From assembly GCF_009908265.2 (NCBI RefSeq), contig NZ_JAAATX020000016.1, positions 1 to 64,000 of the forward strand: a stretch of 64,000 nucleotides of DNA, given 5' to 3'. This document shows positions 38,646-48,211 of this stretch, piece by piece; position 1 is the first letter of the stretch, and every line of letters begins with the position of its first letter. Below the pieces are notes generated by a model. It had not been told where the DNA came from, did not search any database, and worked only from the letters and a program-made list of their open reading frames with translations. The translations under genes and the position numbers were made by a program. The stretch is from Paragemmobacter amnigenus (GTDB lineage Bacteria; Pseudomonadota; Alphaproteobacteria; Rhodobacterales; Rhodobacteraceae).

Positions 38646-39281
38646 ATGACCACACGTCCCCCTTTTGAGTTCGATATCCGCGTTTCGGCGGACAAGAAGC
38701 GCCGCAAGACGGGGCGGCGCGGCATGTCGGGGGCGTTCGAGACGTCGCAGAAGGGATGCGAATATCCCGGCTGCAAGGAGCAGGGCGCCTATCGCGCCCC
38801 GAAATCGCCGGACCTGCTGGACGAGTTCTTCTGGTTCTGCAAGGACCATGTCCGGGAATACAATCTGAAGTGGAATTTCTTTCAGGGCACGACGGACGAG
38901 GAATTCCAGAAATTCCTCGACAAGGACCGGCTCTGGGGGCGCGAGACCCAGCCCTTCGGCAAGCGTCCTGACGAGGGGCGGGCCTGGTCGCGGCTGGGCG
39001 TGGATGACCCTATGGCCATTCTGGGCGAGAAGGCGACGCTGAACCCCGCGCGGCCCACGGGCAATGCGACGCGCAAGCTGCCGCCGACCGAGCGCAAGGC
39101 TCTGGAGATCCTCGACGCGCGGGACACGATGACCAAGGCCGAGATCCGCAAGCAGTACAAGTCGCTGGTCAAGGACCTGCATCCCGACATGAACGGCGGC
39201 GACCGCAGCGACGAGGACCGGTTGCAAGAGGTCGTCTGGGCGTGGGACCAGATCAAGGACAGCCGCTACTTCCGCGACTGA
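38646..39281 (+). CDS. J-domain protein
   Basis: A 211-residue co-chaperone with a short C-terminal J domain: YKSLVKDLHPDMNGGD holds the HPD tripeptide that stimulates DnaK. The N-terminal 140 residues contain a conserved cysteine-bearing segment (GCEYPGCKEQGAYRAP and FCKDHVREYN) that may be a metal knuckle. It lacks the G/F and zinc-finger regions of DnaJ proper. In related genomes this gene with bolA often precedes cobS. It overlaps the next, convergent gene by 16 bases. Confidence 0.9.
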   Translation: MTTRPPFEFDIRVSADKKRRKTGRRGMSGAFETSQKGCEYPGCKEQGAYRAPKSPDLLDEFFWFCKDHVREYNLKWNFFQGTTDEEFQKFLDKDRLWGRETQPFGKRPDEGRAWSRLGVDDPMAILGEKATLNPARPTGNATRKLPPTERKALEILDARDTMTKAEIRKQYKSLVKDLHPDMNGGDRSDEDRLQEVVWAWDQIKDSRYFRD

Positions 39282-39679
39282 GCGCGCGCCGCCTCGCGCA
39301 GGGCGACCATCTGGACCGCGACGGGGGCGGCGAGTGCCGCGCCCCATGCCAGCGGGTGGAAGGGCAGCGCGGAGAGCAGCGCGAGCGGCCCGCCCGCAAC
39401 CCCGCCCATGAGCGGCGCGGCAAGGGCGGCGATGATGGCCGAAAGGATAAGGACCGGAAGCGTGACGCCAAGGGCGCGCAGCCAGCCCTGAAGCCCTGCC
39501 CGCCCGAATTGCCCCGCCACCGTCCAGCCGCCCAGAAGCGCGGGCGGCAGGGCCGCCGCGAAGGCGGGTGTGAAGAGGACCGAGGCTTCGGTATCGGCCC
39601 CCAGTTCCGCGCGGCCGATGGCAGCGGCGGTGAAGATGGCGATCAGGGCGGTGCGGGTCAGGCGTTGTCTGGCGGTCAT
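39266..39679 (-). CDS. Small multi-spanning membrane protein
   Basis: A 137-residue hydrophobic protein with about four membrane helices (LTRTALIAIFTAAAIG, then segments near 55-70, 78-100 and 108-125). I do not recognise the family. ATG 39679 is the family-neutral choice; ATG 39727 would overlap the stop of the upstream peroxidase gene and add 16 residues. Either way it is probably in an operon with the cytochrome c peroxidase. Confidence 0.6.
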   Translation of the reverse strand: MTARQRLTRTALIAIFTAAAIGRAELGADTEASVLFTPAFAAALPPALLGGWTVAGQFGRAGLQGWLRALGVTLPVLILSAIIAALAAPLMGGVAGGPLALLSALPFHPLAWGAALAAPVAVQMVALREAARAQSRK

Positions 39680-39719
39680 GACGCAGGAATAGCCGCCCGC
39701 CCCGCCGCAGGGAAGCGGG

Positions 39720-40892
39720 TCATTCATCCGTCAGGGTCTTGAGAAAGGCGACAAGCTGCGCCTCTTCCGCCTCGGTCAGTTTCAGGTTGCCCAGTTCGTC
39801 ACGGTTCATGGTCGAGGCGATTTCCGGCGCGGGCCAGCAGCGCGCGGCGAGGGCCTGCGACTCGGTCTTCTCGGTCGTGCAGCGGGGCCAGAGGTCGCGG
39901 GTGTTGTAGAAGCGGACCACGCCTTCGAGCGTGGTGAACCAGCCGTTATGCATGTAGGCGCGGGGCTTGCCGGTCCAGAGGTTGCGAAGCGTGGGCACCT
40001 TGACCGCGCCTTCGACGGCGGCGGCGTGGGGGGCGTAGAGCGGATCGGTGGCCAGCGTGGCGGCAAGGCCGCGGTCCACCCATGCGGGACCATAAAGACG
40101 GTAGGCGGGGTTGTCGGGGTTCGGCGGCACGCCGAGATTGTCATAGGTGAAATCGGTGAGCACCGGCCCGCGCCCGCCGGGGCCAGCGGTCAGCACATGG
40201 CAGGCGGCGCATTGCGCCTTGTCCCGGAACAGCGCGAGGCCCGACAGTTCGTCGGCGCTCAACCCGCCCTGCCCTGCCAACCATGCGTCGAAGCGCGAGG
40301 AATAGCGCATCACGTCGGGCGACGTCTCATAGGCGGCAAGCGCGCGGGTGATGAGGGAGAGGGCGGCTTCGGGCGGGTCATCCGGCGCGGGGTTGTCGCA
40401 GGTGGCAGCGGCATCCAGCGGCAGGGCGCAGACGCCCGGTTCCAGCGCCTCCATCGCAGCGCCTTGGCTGGCGCAGGCGCGGGCGGCGGCGCAGGCGGCG
40501 TGGGGCAGCGCCATCTCGTCCGGGTTCGTCATGGGCAGCAGCGCCTGTTCCGCGGCGGGATCGCCGGTGGCGGCCCCCGTGGCGCGCCCGTCATGCATGG
40601 TGCCGCCGATGAAGAGCAGGTCTTCGCCGTCGACCAGATGGTGCAGCACGGGGGAAAGCGCCTGATAGGCGAGGCTGGGCGGTTTGCGGATGCCTGCATG
40701 GCCCGCGACGGCGCCTTCGGCGAAGGCCCCGTCATAGGCGAAACCGTTGTCGGGCCGGTGGCAGGAGGCGCAGGATTGCGTGCCGTTGACCGAGAGCGCG
40801 GTGTCGTTGAACAGCGCGCGGCCAAGATCGGCAAGCGGGTCGGCATGGGCCACGGCGGGCAGGAGGGCGAGGGACAGGAGGGCAGCGCGCAT
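39720..40892 (-). CDS. Di-haem cytochrome c peroxidase/MauG family
   Basis: Periplasmic di-haem enzyme reducing hydrogen peroxide with electrons from cytochrome c, or a MauG-like relative. The 390-residue protein has a signal peptide (cleavage near AHA, residue 17) and two CxxCH haem sites at 41-45 (CASCH) and 228-232 (CAACH). A Cys-rich insertion at about 130-170 carries four further cysteines that may form disulphides. It diverges from cobS across an AT-rich promoter region and reads into the small membrane protein gene. Confidence 0.88.
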   Translation of the reverse strand: MRAALLSLALLPAVAHADPLADLGRALFNDTALSVNGTQSCASCHRPDNGFAYDGAFAEGAVAGHAGIRKPPSLAYQALSPVLHHLVDGEDLLFIGGTMHDGRATGAATGDPAAEQALLPMTNPDEMALPHAACAAARACASQGAAMEALEPGVCALPLDAAATCDNPAPDDPPEAALSLITRALAAYETSPDVMRYSSRFDAWLAGQGGLSADELSGLALFRDKAQCAACHVLTAGPGGRGPVLTDFTYDNLGVPPNPDNPAYRLYGPAWVDRGLAATLATDPLYAPHAAAVEGAVKVPTLRNLWTGKPRAYMHNGWFTTLEGVVRFYNTRDLWPRCTTEKTESQALAARCWPAPEIASTMNRDELGNLKLTEAEEAQLVAFLKTLTDE

Positions 40893-41000
40893 TTTCTTTA
40901 CTGTTTTACTTCGTTTTCTTCTTCCTGATTTTTCCTACAATTATTGTCAACTAATTTCGTGCATGTCGGACCCACCGGATAGACCCCGCCACATGTCGCT
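40893..41000. promoter_or_regulatory. AT-rich divergent control region of the peroxidase gene
   Basis: Bases 40893-40960 are strikingly AT-rich for this genome. They hold the inverted repeat ACAATTATTGT (40937-40947) and, on the minus strand, a TTGACA hexamer (40945-40950) suited as -35 for the peroxidase gene. The factor is not identifiable; a redox or iron regulator would fit the target. Confidence 0.4.
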
Positions 41001-41103
41001 TGCGGAAGTTTCCCTGCCGCCCTTCCCCTTGCACCCCCCCGCGATATGTTCCACACATCCTCGACAGCCCCTGACGGGGCAATTTGACCTGATGGCGGAC
41101 GGA

Positions 41104-42078
41104 ATGCTGGACACTGTGATGAAGCCCACCGAAGAAATCTCTGTTCGGGATGTCTTCGGGATCGACACCGACATGAAGGTGAAAGGTTTCGCAGACCGCA
41201 CCGACCGCGTGCCGGAGATCGACCCGACCTACAAGTTCGACCCCGACACCACGCTCGCGATCCTTGCAGGCTTTGCCTATAACCGCCGCGTAATGATCCA
41301 GGGCTATCACGGGACGGGGAAATCGACCCATATCGAACAGGTGGCGGCGCGGCTGAACTGGCCCTGCGTGCGGGTGAACCTCGACAGCCACATTTCCCGT
41401 ATCGACCTGATCGGCAAGGACGCGATCAAGCTGCGCGACGGCAAGCAGGTGACGGAGTTCCACGAGGGCATCCTGCCCTGGGCGCTGCGCAACCCCGTCG
41501 CCATCGTCTTCGACGAATATGACGCGGGCCGCGCGGATGTGATGTTCGTGATCCAGCGCGTGCTGGAACATGACGGCAAGCTGACGCTTCTGGACCAGAA
41601 CGAGATCATCACGCCCCACCCGTCCTTCCGCCTGTTCGCCACGGCCAACACGGTGGGTCTGGGGGATACGACGGGCCTTTACCACGGCACGCAGCAGATC
41701 AACCAAGCGCAGATGGACCGCTGGTCCCTTGTCGCCACGCTGAACTATCTGTCGCATGATGCGGAGGCCGCGATCGTTCTGGCGAAGAACCCGCATTACA
41801 ACACCGAAAAGGGCCGCAAGCAGATCAACCAGATGGTGACGGTCGCGGACCTGACGCGGACGGCCTTCATGAATGGCGACCTGTCCACGGTGATGAGCCC
41901 GCGCACGGTGATCAACTGGGCGCAGAATGCGGAGATCTTCCGCAATGTGGGCTATGCGTTCCGCCTGTCCTTCCTGAACAAGTGCGACGAGCTGGAGCGG
42001 CAGACGGTGGCCGAATTCTACCAGCGCTGCTTTGGCGAGGAGCTGCCGGAAAGCGCGGCCTCGATGGCGATGAAATAA
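41104..42078 (+). CDS. cobS: Cobaltochelatase subunit CobS
   Basis: AAA+ ATPase subunit that, with CobT and CobN, inserts cobalt into hydrogenobyrinic acid diamide in aerobic vitamin B12 synthesis. The 324-residue protein has Walker [10 protein letters not shown] at 67-75 and Walker [10 protein letters not shown] near 142. Length matches the known CobS (about 330). ATG 41104 is preferred; ATG 41092 would add four residues. cobT follows 1.4 kb downstream. No B12 riboswitch is evident upstream. Confidence 0.95.
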   Translation: MLDTVMKPTEEISVRDVFGIDTDMKVKGFADRTDRVPEIDPTYKFDPDTTLAILAGFAYNRRVMIQGYHGTGKSTHIEQVAARLNWPCVRVNLDSHISRIDLIGKDAIKLRDGKQVTEFHEGILPWALRNPVAIVFDEYDAGRADVMFVIQRVLEHDGKLTLLDQNEIITPHPSFRLFATANTVGLGDTTGLYHGTQQINQAQMDRWSLVATLNYLSHDAEAAIVLAKNPHYNTEKGRKQINQMVTVADLTRTAFMNGDLSTVMSPRTVINWAQNAEIFRNVGYAFRLSFLNKCDELERQTVAEFYQRCFGEELPESAASMAMK

Positions 42079-42080
42079 GA

Positions 42081-42129
42081 CCGTCCCGAGGGACGGCCGC
42101 GAAGGACCCCGCCTCTGGCGGGGTTTTTT
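42081..42129 (+). terminator. Intrinsic terminator of cobS
   Basis: A first hairpin CCGTCC-CGAG-GGACGG (42081-42096) is followed by CCCCGCC-TCT-GGCGGGG (42107-42123) and TTTTTT. The second is a textbook terminator, so cobS and cobT are probably not one transcript. Confidence 0.9.
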
Positions 42130-42192
42130 CTTGGGGAAAAGTTTACAGACTGCCCGATTGATCGGCGGAAAAATCGCTACCATGCTGGGTTC

Positions 42193-42585
42193 ATGGGCGG
42201 TTTTCGAAAATATCTCCGCGCCGTGGCGCTGCTCTGCGCGCTCGCCGCCCCGCTTGCGGCACGGGCAGATGCCGATATTCCCGACGATCCGGTGCATTTC
42301 TTCGCCACCTGCGCGGGGCGGATGTCGGCACTCATGGAACATCAGTGGATCGTGGACGGACCCGCCTCCGAGGTGACAAAGGCGCGGCGCGATGCGGTGG
42401 TCGAGGTGCTGGAGGCGATGATGCCGCGCGGGGACGGTGCGCGGGTGATGGGCTGGCGGGTGGAGGCGAAGGCCGCCCATGCGGCGCTGCTGGGTCAGGT
42501 GCGGCACGGGCCGGAGGCGGTGCGGGCGCGGGCGGAACGGCGCGCGCTGGCCTTGATCGCGGAATGCGAGGCGTTCCTGTCGTAG
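42193..42585 (+). CDS. Exported protein of unknown function
   Basis: A 130-residue protein with a signal peptide (hydrophobic core AVALLCALAAPLAA, cleavage near ARA at residue 25) and a helical mature part of about 105 residues with cysteines at 40 (FFATCAGRM) and near 125 (IAECEAF), which may pair in the periplasm. I do not recognise the family. It is set off by terminators on both sides. Confidence 0.7.
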   Translation: MGGFRKYLRAVALLCALAAPLAARADADIPDDPVHFFATCAGRMSALMEHQWIVDGPASEVTKARRDAVVEVLEAMMPRGDGARVMGWRVEAKAAHAALLGQVRHGPEAVRARAERRALALIAECEAFLS

Positions 42586-42598
42586 GATCGGCAAGAAA

Positions 42599-42622
42599 AA
42601 GGGGTGGCTTGCGCCACCCCTT
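42599..42622. terminator. Bidirectional terminator
   Basis: A 10 bp stem, AAGGGGTGGC (42599-42608) and GCCACCCCTT (42613-42622), with loop TTGC, preceded by an A run and followed by TT. It lies between the convergent exported-protein and FMN reductase genes and may serve both. Confidence 0.75.
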
Positions 42623-42649
42623 CGGCCGACAGGGAGGGTGTCGGACGGA

Positions 42650-43234
42650 TCAGCCGCGGGCGGCCTTGGTGGCCTTGGCCCACCACACCAGATCGTCGAG
42701 CGAGGCGCCGGCGGCCTGCAGGAGGTTGGCTTCGACATCGGCCATGTTGCCGGTGCCGCCAAAGCCCGGGTGGACCTTGAAGAAATCGCCCATCCCGAGG
42801 TGGACGGCATTGCGCGTGGGGACCATCTGCAGTTCCACCGCGATGTTGCGCAGGTGTTCCAGCGCGCGGGTGCCGCCGACCGAACCATAGGCCATCGCCG
42901 TCATCGGCTTCTTCGCCCATTCCACATAGGCCTGATCCAGCGCGTTCTTCAGCGCGCCGGTGATGGAGCGATTGTATTCCGCCACCACAAAGATGTAGCC
43001 GTCGAATTCGCCGATCTTCTTCTGCCACTTCTGCGCAGCTTCGGACTGCGAGGGCGCCCATGCGTTCGAGGCGACCTCGTTGAACAGCGGCAGGTCATAG
43101 TCGCGCAGGTCGACCAGTTCCACATCCATGTCGGTGCGGGTCTGCGCCTGCTTCAGCATCCACTGGGCGGGGATGTCGGCAAAGCGCGAGTCGCGGGTCG
43201 AGCCGATGATGAGGGCGATTTTCGGGTTGCTCAT
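42650..43234 (-). CDS. NADPH-dependent FMN reductase family
   Basis: A 194-residue flavodoxin-fold oxidoreductase: IIGSTRDSRFADIPAQW binds the FMN phosphate, and FVVAEYNRSITGALKNALD and YGSVGGTRALEHLR contact the isoalloxazine. Members reduce flavins, quinones, azo dyes or chromate. It lies between cobS and cobT but on the other strand; a part in cobalt reduction for B12 would be speculation, as the known cobalt reductase CobR is a different family. Confidence 0.9.
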   Translation of the reverse strand: MSNPKIALIIGSTRDSRFADIPAQWMLKQAQTRTDMDVELVDLRDYDLPLFNEVASNAWAPSQSEAAQKWQKKIGEFDGYIFVVAEYNRSITGALKNALDQAYVEWAKKPMTAMAYGSVGGTRALEHLRNIAVELQMVPTRNAVHLGMGDFFKVHPGFGGTGNMADVEANLLQAAGASLDDLVWWAKATKAARG

Positions 43235-43468
43235 GGCGGTGGTTCCGTTCCGTTGAGGAGGGTTTGAATTCTGTCCGCCATAGATGCCATTTGTACGCCG
43301 CCGTTCAATTCAGCGGGGGCGCAACGGACCTGTGCGCCCATGCACGGAGAGCGGGCCTTGCGGTTTTGGCGCCGCGCGCGTCGTTCCCGCCCTTGCCCCT
43401 GCCCGCCCCAAGTGCAAATCTGCGCGGTGACGGGTGCGCCTTCCGCGCGCCCCCTTTGGCCTGACCTG

Positions 43469-45337
43469 ATGAACAAACCGACCGACAATCCCGCCGATCC
43501 CTTCAAGAAGGCGCTGGCCGAGGCCACGCGCACCATGGCCGACGATCCGGAAATGACCGTGCAATATTCGGTCGATCCGCCGGGGATGAACCGCGAAGGC
43601 GTGCGCCTGCCGCAGGTCAGCCGCCGCATGACGCGGGACGAGGTGATGCTGGCGCGCGGGACGGCGGATGCCTTCGCGCTGCGCCGGAAGTTCCACGATG
43701 ACGGGGTCGCCGCGCGCTATCAGCCGCAGGGGAACCTTGCGCGGGAAATCTACGAGGCGATGGAAACCGCGCGCTGCGAGGCGGTGGGGGCGCGGTCGAT
43801 GCCCGGCACGGCGGTGAACATCGACGCCAAGATCGCGCATGAGGCGGAGCGGAAGGGATATTCGCAGATCACCTCCATGCAGGATGCGCCGCTGTCGGTT
43901 GCGGCGGGATACCTTGTGCGCCATCTGGCAACGGGGCGCGCCATGCCGAAAGGCGCGGGCAATGTCATGGACCTGTGGCGCGGCTTCATCGAAGAGCAGG
44001 CGGGCGGGACGCTGGAGAACCTTGACCACGTGCTCGAGGATCAGGCGGCCTTTGCGCGGCTGGCGCGGAAGGTGATCTCGGACCTCGGCTATGGCGACCA
44101 GCTGGGGGATGACCCCGATCAGGACGAGCCGGACGATCAGGAAGGCGAGGCGGAGGAGGATCAGGACAGCCCCGAAAGCGCGGGCGAGGAGGAGCAGGAG
44201 AGCGACGAGTCGGAAGCTTCGCCCGAGCGGTCGCAGGAAGAGCAGCAGGATCAGAGCCAGGCGCAGGTCTCGATGGAGGACAGCGCCGACATGGAGCAAG
44301 GGGACGAAGCGGAATTGCCCGAGGGCGAGGCGCCGCTGGAACCCCCGCCCCCTGCCCCCTATTCCGACGCGGACCCGAATTACACCGTCTATACGCAGGA
44401 TTTCGACGAGGAGATCCGCGCCGAGGAATTGGCAGAGCCTGCGGAGCTGGAACGGCTGCGGGCCTATCTGGACCAGCAGCTTGAGCCACTGAAGGGCGCG
44501 GTCAGCCGTCTGGCGAACAAGCTGCAGCGCCGGCTGCAGGCGCAGCAGAACCGGTCGTGGCTGTTCGACCTTGAGGAAGGCACGCTGGATGCGGGCCGTC
44601 TGGCGCGGGTCGTGGCAAACCCGACGACGCCCCTGTCGTTCAAGCAGGAGAAGGATACCGAGTTCCGCGATACCTGCGTGACGCTGCTTCTGGACAATTC
44701 CGGTTCGATGCGGGGGCGGCCGATCTCCATCGCGGCCATCTGCGCGGATGTTCTGGCGCGGACGCTGGAGCGGTGTTCGGTGAAGGTCGAAATCCTCGGC
44801 TTCACCACGCGCGCGTGGAAGGGCGGGCAGAGCCGTGAACGGTGGCTAGCGCAGGGGCGGCCGCAGGGGCCCGGACGGCTGAACGATCTGCGCCACATCA
44901 TCTACAAGGGCGCGGATGCGCCGTGGCGGCGGGCGCGGCCCAATCTGGGCCTGATGATGAAGGAAGGCCTGCTGAAGGAGAATATCGACGGCGAGGCGCT
45001 GGAATGGGCGCACCGGCGGATGATGGCGCGGCCCGAGGCGCGCAAGATCCTGATGGTGATTTCCGACGGCGCGCCGGTGGACGATTCCACCCTGTCGGTG
45101 AACCCCGCGAATTTCCTTGAGAAACACCTGCGCGACGTGATCGCCATGGTCGAACGGCGGCGGCAGGTGGAGCTGATCGCCATCGGGATCGGCCATGACG
45201 TGACGCGCTATTACCAGCGCGCGGTGACGATCACGGATGTGGAGCAGTTGGCGGGGGCGATGACCGAACAACTCGCGGGGCTGTTCGAGGTCGATCCGAA
45301 GAAGCGGGCGAAGGCGGGCCTGCGGCGCGCGGGGTAA
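43469..45337 (+). CDS. cobT: Cobaltochelatase subunit CobT
   Basis: Chelatase subunit that complexes with CobS; the pair powers cobalt insertion by CobN. The 622-residue length matches CobT. An N-terminal domain (1-210) is followed by a very acidic, Glu/Asp/Gln-rich linker (about 212-300) and a C-terminal von Willebrand A domain whose MIDAS motif is Asp409-x-Ser411-Gly-Ser413 ([10 protein letters not shown]). The linker separates the modules as in BchD/CobT proteins. It is divergent from the FMN reductase gene; cobN is outside the window. Confidence 0.96.
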   Translation: MNKPTDNPADPFKKALAEATRTMADDPEMTVQYSVDPPGMNREGVRLPQVSRRMTRDEVMLARGTADAFALRRKFHDDGVAARYQPQGNLAREIYEAMETARCEAVGARSMPGTAVNIDAKIAHEAERKGYSQITSMQDAPLSVAAGYLVRHLATGRAMPKGAGNVMDLWRGFIEEQAGGTLENLDHVLEDQAAFARLARKVISDLGYGDQLGDDPDQDEPDDQEGEAEEDQDSPESAGEEEQESDESEASPERSQEEQQDQSQAQVSMEDSADMEQGDEAELPEGEAPLEPPPPAPYSDADPNYTVYTQDFDEEIRAEELAEPAELERLRAYLDQQLEPLKGAVSRLANKLQRRLQAQQNRSWLFDLEEGTLDAGRLARVVANPTTPLSFKQEKDTEFRDTCVTLLLDNSGSMRGRPISIAAICADVLARTLERCSVKVEILGFTTRAWKGGQSRERWLAQGRPQGPGRLNDLRHIIYKGADAPWRRARPNLGLMMKEGLLKENIDGEALEWAHRRMMARPEARKILMVISDGAPVDDSTLSVNPANFLEKHLRDVIAMVERRRQVELIAIGIGHDVTRYYQRAVTITDVEQLAGAMTEQLAGLFEVDPKKRAKAGLRRAG

Positions 45338-45399
45338 AGGGGGCGCTCGCGCCCCCTCTGGGCCTGCGGCCCATTCACCCCCTGAGGATATTTGAAGAC
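45338..45399. repeat. Hairpins after cobT and partial GGATATTT repeat
   Basis: AGGGGGCGC-TC-GCGCCCCCT (45338-45357) and GGGCC-TGC-GGCCC (45360-45372) form two stems without a T run. They are followed by ACCCCCTGAGGATATTTG (45377 on), a truncated match to the G-rich repeats at 3634-3671 and 49958-49995. The element lies just before the aminopeptidase P start. Confidence 0.45.
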
Positions 45400-45416
45400 G
45401 GAAAATGAGGGGCGCG

Positions 45417-47213
45417 ATGTTCCAGAGCTTTGACACGGTGTCGGACCCTTCGGCGGGGGCGGCGCGTCTGGCGCGGCTGCGCGACCATCTGCGGGGTGAG
45501 GGGCTGGCGGGGTTTCTGGTGCCGCGCGCGGATGTGCATCAGGGGGAATATGTGGCCGCGCGGGACGAGCGGTTGCAGTGGCTGACGGGGTTCACGGGGT
45601 CGGCGGGGTTTGCCGTCGTGCTGCCCGAGGTGGCGGGGGTGTTCATCGACGGGCGCTACCGGGTGCAGGTGAAGCAGCAGGTGGATCTTGCGGTCTACAC
45701 GCCGGTACCCTGGCCCGAGGTGAAGCCAGGGCCGTGGATCGTGGAGCATCTGGAGGCGGGGGTCGTGGGGTTCGACCCGTGGCTGCACACGGCAGACGAG
45801 GTGGCGCGGATCGAGGCGGCGCTGGAAGGGTCGGGCGTGACCCTGCGCGCGGTGGCGAATGCGGTGGATGCGATCTGGGAGGGGCAGCCTGCGGCCCCTG
45901 CGGGCGCGGCCTTTGCCCATCCGGTGACGCTGGCGGGCGAGACGTCGGAGGCCAAGCGCGCGCATCTGGCGGAAGGGTTGCGGAAGGCGGGGCAGGATGC
46001 GGCGGTGATCACGCTGCCGGATTCGCTTTGCTGGCTGCTCAATCTGCGGGGGGCGGATGTGCCGCGCAATCCGATCCTGCACGGCTTTGCCATCCTGCGG
46101 GCGGATGCGACGGTGGATGTCTTCGTGGACGGGGCCAAGCTGGGCGCTGCGGCGCGGGCGGCGCTGGATGCGGGGGTGCGGCTGCATCCCGTGGCGGGGT
46201 TCGACGCTGCGTTGCGCGGGTTGGCGGGCGTGGTGCGGGTGGACCGGGCGACCGCGCCGCTGGCCGTGTCGCGGCTGGTGGAGGACGGGGGCACGACGGT
46301 CGCGTGGGGGGATGATCCCTGCCGCCTGCCCAAGGCCGCGAAGAACGCGGCGGAGGTGGCGGGGATGCGCGAGGCGCATCTGCGCGACGGCGCGGCTGTG
46401 GTGGAGTTCCTGTGCTGGCTGGATCAGGCCGCGCCCAAGGGCGGGTTGACCGAGATCGACGTGGTGACCGCGCTGGAAGGGTATCGCCGCGCGACCAATG
46501 TGCTGCATGACATCAGTTTCGACACGATCTGCGGGGCGGGGCCGAACGGGGCCATCATGCATTACCGCGTGACGCGCGAGACGAACCGTGCGGTCGGGCG
46601 GGACGAGTTGCTGCTGGTGGATTCTGGCGCGCAATATGCGGACGGGACGACCGACATCACCCGCACCGTGGCCGTGGGCGATCCGGGGGCCGAGGCGCGG
46701 GAGTGCTATACCCGCGTCTTGCAGGGGTTGATCGCGATTTCGCGGGTGCGCTGGCCGCGCGGGATCGCGGGGCGCGATCTGGACGCGCTGGCGCGGTTCC
46801 ATCTGTGGGTGGCGGGGCAGGATTTCGACCATGGCACGGGGCATGGCGTGGGGGCTTTCCTGTCGGTGCATGAGGGGCCGCAGCGGATTTCCCGCGTGTC
46901 GGAGGTGCCGCTGGAGCCGGGGATGATCCTGTCCAACGAGCCGGGCTATTACCGCGAGGGGGCCTTCGGCATCAGGCTGGAGAACCTGATTGTGGTGCAG
47001 CAGGCGCCCGCGATGGGCGACCTGCGCGACCAGCTCTGCTTCGAGACGCTGACCTTTGCCCCCTTCGACCGCCGCCTGATCCGCGCGGAGCGGCTGTCGC
47101 CGGACGAGCGCGACTGGCTGGACGCCTATCACGCCGAGGTCGTGGCCAAGCTGTCGCCGCGCCTGTCGGACGGGGCGCGGGGCTGGCTGGCGGCGGCCTG
47201 CGCGCCGCTTTAG
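45417..47213 (+). CDS. Aminopeptidase P family metallopeptidase (M24)
   Basis: Removes N-terminal residues preceding proline. The 598-residue three-domain form resembles eukaryotic cytosolic aminopeptidase P. Creatinase-fold N-terminal domains are followed by the catalytic pita-bread fold with metal ligands Asp402 and Asp413 (DSGAQYADGTTDITRT), the histidine of HGTGHGVGAF, and glutamates in LSNEPGYY and GIRLENLIV. ATG 45417 is preferred (GGGG about 4 bases upstream); ATG 45405 is possible. It is the only M24 protein in the window, and its sequence points to a peptidase rather than a creatinase. Confidence 0.93.
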   Translation: MFQSFDTVSDPSAGAARLARLRDHLRGEGLAGFLVPRADVHQGEYVAARDERLQWLTGFTGSAGFAVVLPEVAGVFIDGRYRVQVKQQVDLAVYTPVPWPEVKPGPWIVEHLEAGVVGFDPWLHTADEVARIEAALEGSGVTLRAVANAVDAIWEGQPAAPAGAAFAHPVTLAGETSEAKRAHLAEGLRKAGQDAAVITLPDSLCWLLNLRGADVPRNPILHGFAILRADATVDVFVDGAKLGAAARAALDAGVRLHPVAGFDAALRGLAGVVRVDRATAPLAVSRLVEDGGTTVAWGDDPCRLPKAAKNAAEVAGMREAHLRDGAAVVEFLCWLDQAAPKGGLTEIDVVTALEGYRRATNVLHDISFDTICGAGPNGAIMHYRVTRETNRAVGRDELLLVDSGAQYADGTTDITRTVAVGDPGAEARECYTRVLQGLIAISRVRWPRGIAGRDLDALARFHLWVAGQDFDHGTGHGVGAFLSVHEGPQRISRVSEVPLEPGMILSNEPGYYREGAFGIRLENLIVVQQAPAMGDLRDQLCFETLTFAPFDRRLIRAERLSPDERDWLDAYHAEVVAKLSPRLSDGARGWLAAACAPL

Positions 47214-47341
47214 GCCCTGCCCGGCCGCGCAATTGGCGGCTTCGGGCGGGGAGACGCCGATTCCGGACGGAAGGCTTGCGTGCAGGACGTGGCAGCCTGC
47301 ATCCTCGGGGCAGACAGGACTGCAAACGGGGGGAGGACGCC

Positions 47342-47683
47342 ATGAGCGTGTCGATCATGATCCGGCCCGTGCCGGGGCGGTATATCGTGCGGGCCAGTGG
47401 GGCCATCATCGGAGAGACGGAGCGTGCGCTGGAACTGGTCGAGGGGTCGCGTCCTCCCGTCCTTTACGTGCCGCGCGAGGATGTGGCGATGGCGCTGCTC
47501 GATCCCACGGACCGGCACAGCACCTGTCCGTTGAAGGGCGAGGCGAGCTATTTCAGCGTCACCACGCCCGAAGCGCGGCTGGAAAATGCGGTCTGGTCCT
47601 ACGAGAACCCCGTCGCGGGGGCCGAGGCCATCGCGGGCCATCTGGCCTTTTACGAGGACAAGGTGCGGGTGGAGCCGCGTTAG
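47342..47683 (+). CDS. DUF427 protein
   Basis: A 113-residue all-beta protein with typical DUF427 features: GRYIVRASGAIIGET, VLYVPREDVAM, HSTCPLKGEASYFSV and WSYENPVAGAEAIAGHLAFY. Function is unknown. GGAGG lies 5 bases before the ATG. Its stop overlaps that of the convergent sufE by 4 bases. Confidence 0.92.
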   Translation: MSVSIMIRPVPGRYIVRASGAIIGETERALELVEGSRPPVLYVPREDVAMALLDPTDRHSTCPLKGEASYFSVTTPEARLENAVWSYENPVAGAEAIAGHLAFYEDKVRVEPR

Positions 47684-48090
47684 GCGGCCTCGGCCGCGAC
47701 CTTGCGGATGCGTTCGACCATGGCGCGCAGGCCGTTGGAGCGCTGCGAGGAGAGGTGTTCGTTCAGGCCCAGCCGGCCCAGTTCGGCGGGGGCGTCGACG
47801 GCTGCGACCTCGGCCACCGGAAGGCCTGCGTAAAGCGCGTGGAGCACGGCGATCAGCCCCTTTACGATCATCGCGTCGCTATCGCCCTGAAAGTCGAAGC
47901 GGCCATCGGCGATGACGGGTTGCAGCCAGACCTGCGAGGCGCAACCCTGCACCTTGGTCGCGGGGACCTTGAAGGCCTCGTCCATCGGGGGGAAGGCCTT
48001 GCCCAGTTCGATGACATGGCGGTAGCGGTCTTCCCAGTCGTCGAGGAAGTCGAAGGTTTCGGCAAGCTCTTCAAAGGCGGGCGTGGCCAT
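47680..48090 (-). CDS. sufE: Cysteine desulfurase-associated sulfur acceptor SufE
   Basis: Takes persulfide sulphur from SufS for iron-sulphur cluster assembly. The 136-residue protein has the acceptor Cys50 in KVQGCASQVWL and a C-terminal basic helix. GGAG is 6 bases before ATG 48090; longer frames upstream overlap the neighbouring promoter. No other suf genes are present. Confidence 0.95.
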   Translation of the reverse strand: MATPAFEELAETFDFLDDWEDRYRHVIELGKAFPPMDEAFKVPATKVQGCASQVWLQPVIADGRFDFQGDSDAMIVKGLIAVLHALYAGLPVAEVAAVDAPAELGRLGLNEHLSSQRSNGLRAMVERIRKVAAEAA

Positions 48091-48211
48091 CGGGTTCTCC
48101 ATTCCGTGGCCCTGAGGTAGGGCCTTCGCGTGAAAAGGTCCACCCTTTGCAGGGGTGCTTTTCAAAGCGCGCGGCATCGGCTACCCAAGGGCAAGACAAC
48201 GGGAGACCGGG

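Noticed and set aside
40937-40950. FNR/FnrL box before the peroxidase gene
   Set aside because: On the minus strand TTGAC is followed after four bases by ATTGT instead of GTCAA; only one half-site is good.
40893-43468. Cobalamin riboswitch before cobS or cobT
   Set aside because: No B12-box-like sequence or matching fold was visible in either upstream region.
45417-47213. Creatinase that would complete a creatinine pathway with the creatininase-like gene
   Set aside because: The 598-residue three-domain form and its metal-site motifs match aminopeptidase P; creatinase is about 400 residues, and this gene is 8 kb away.
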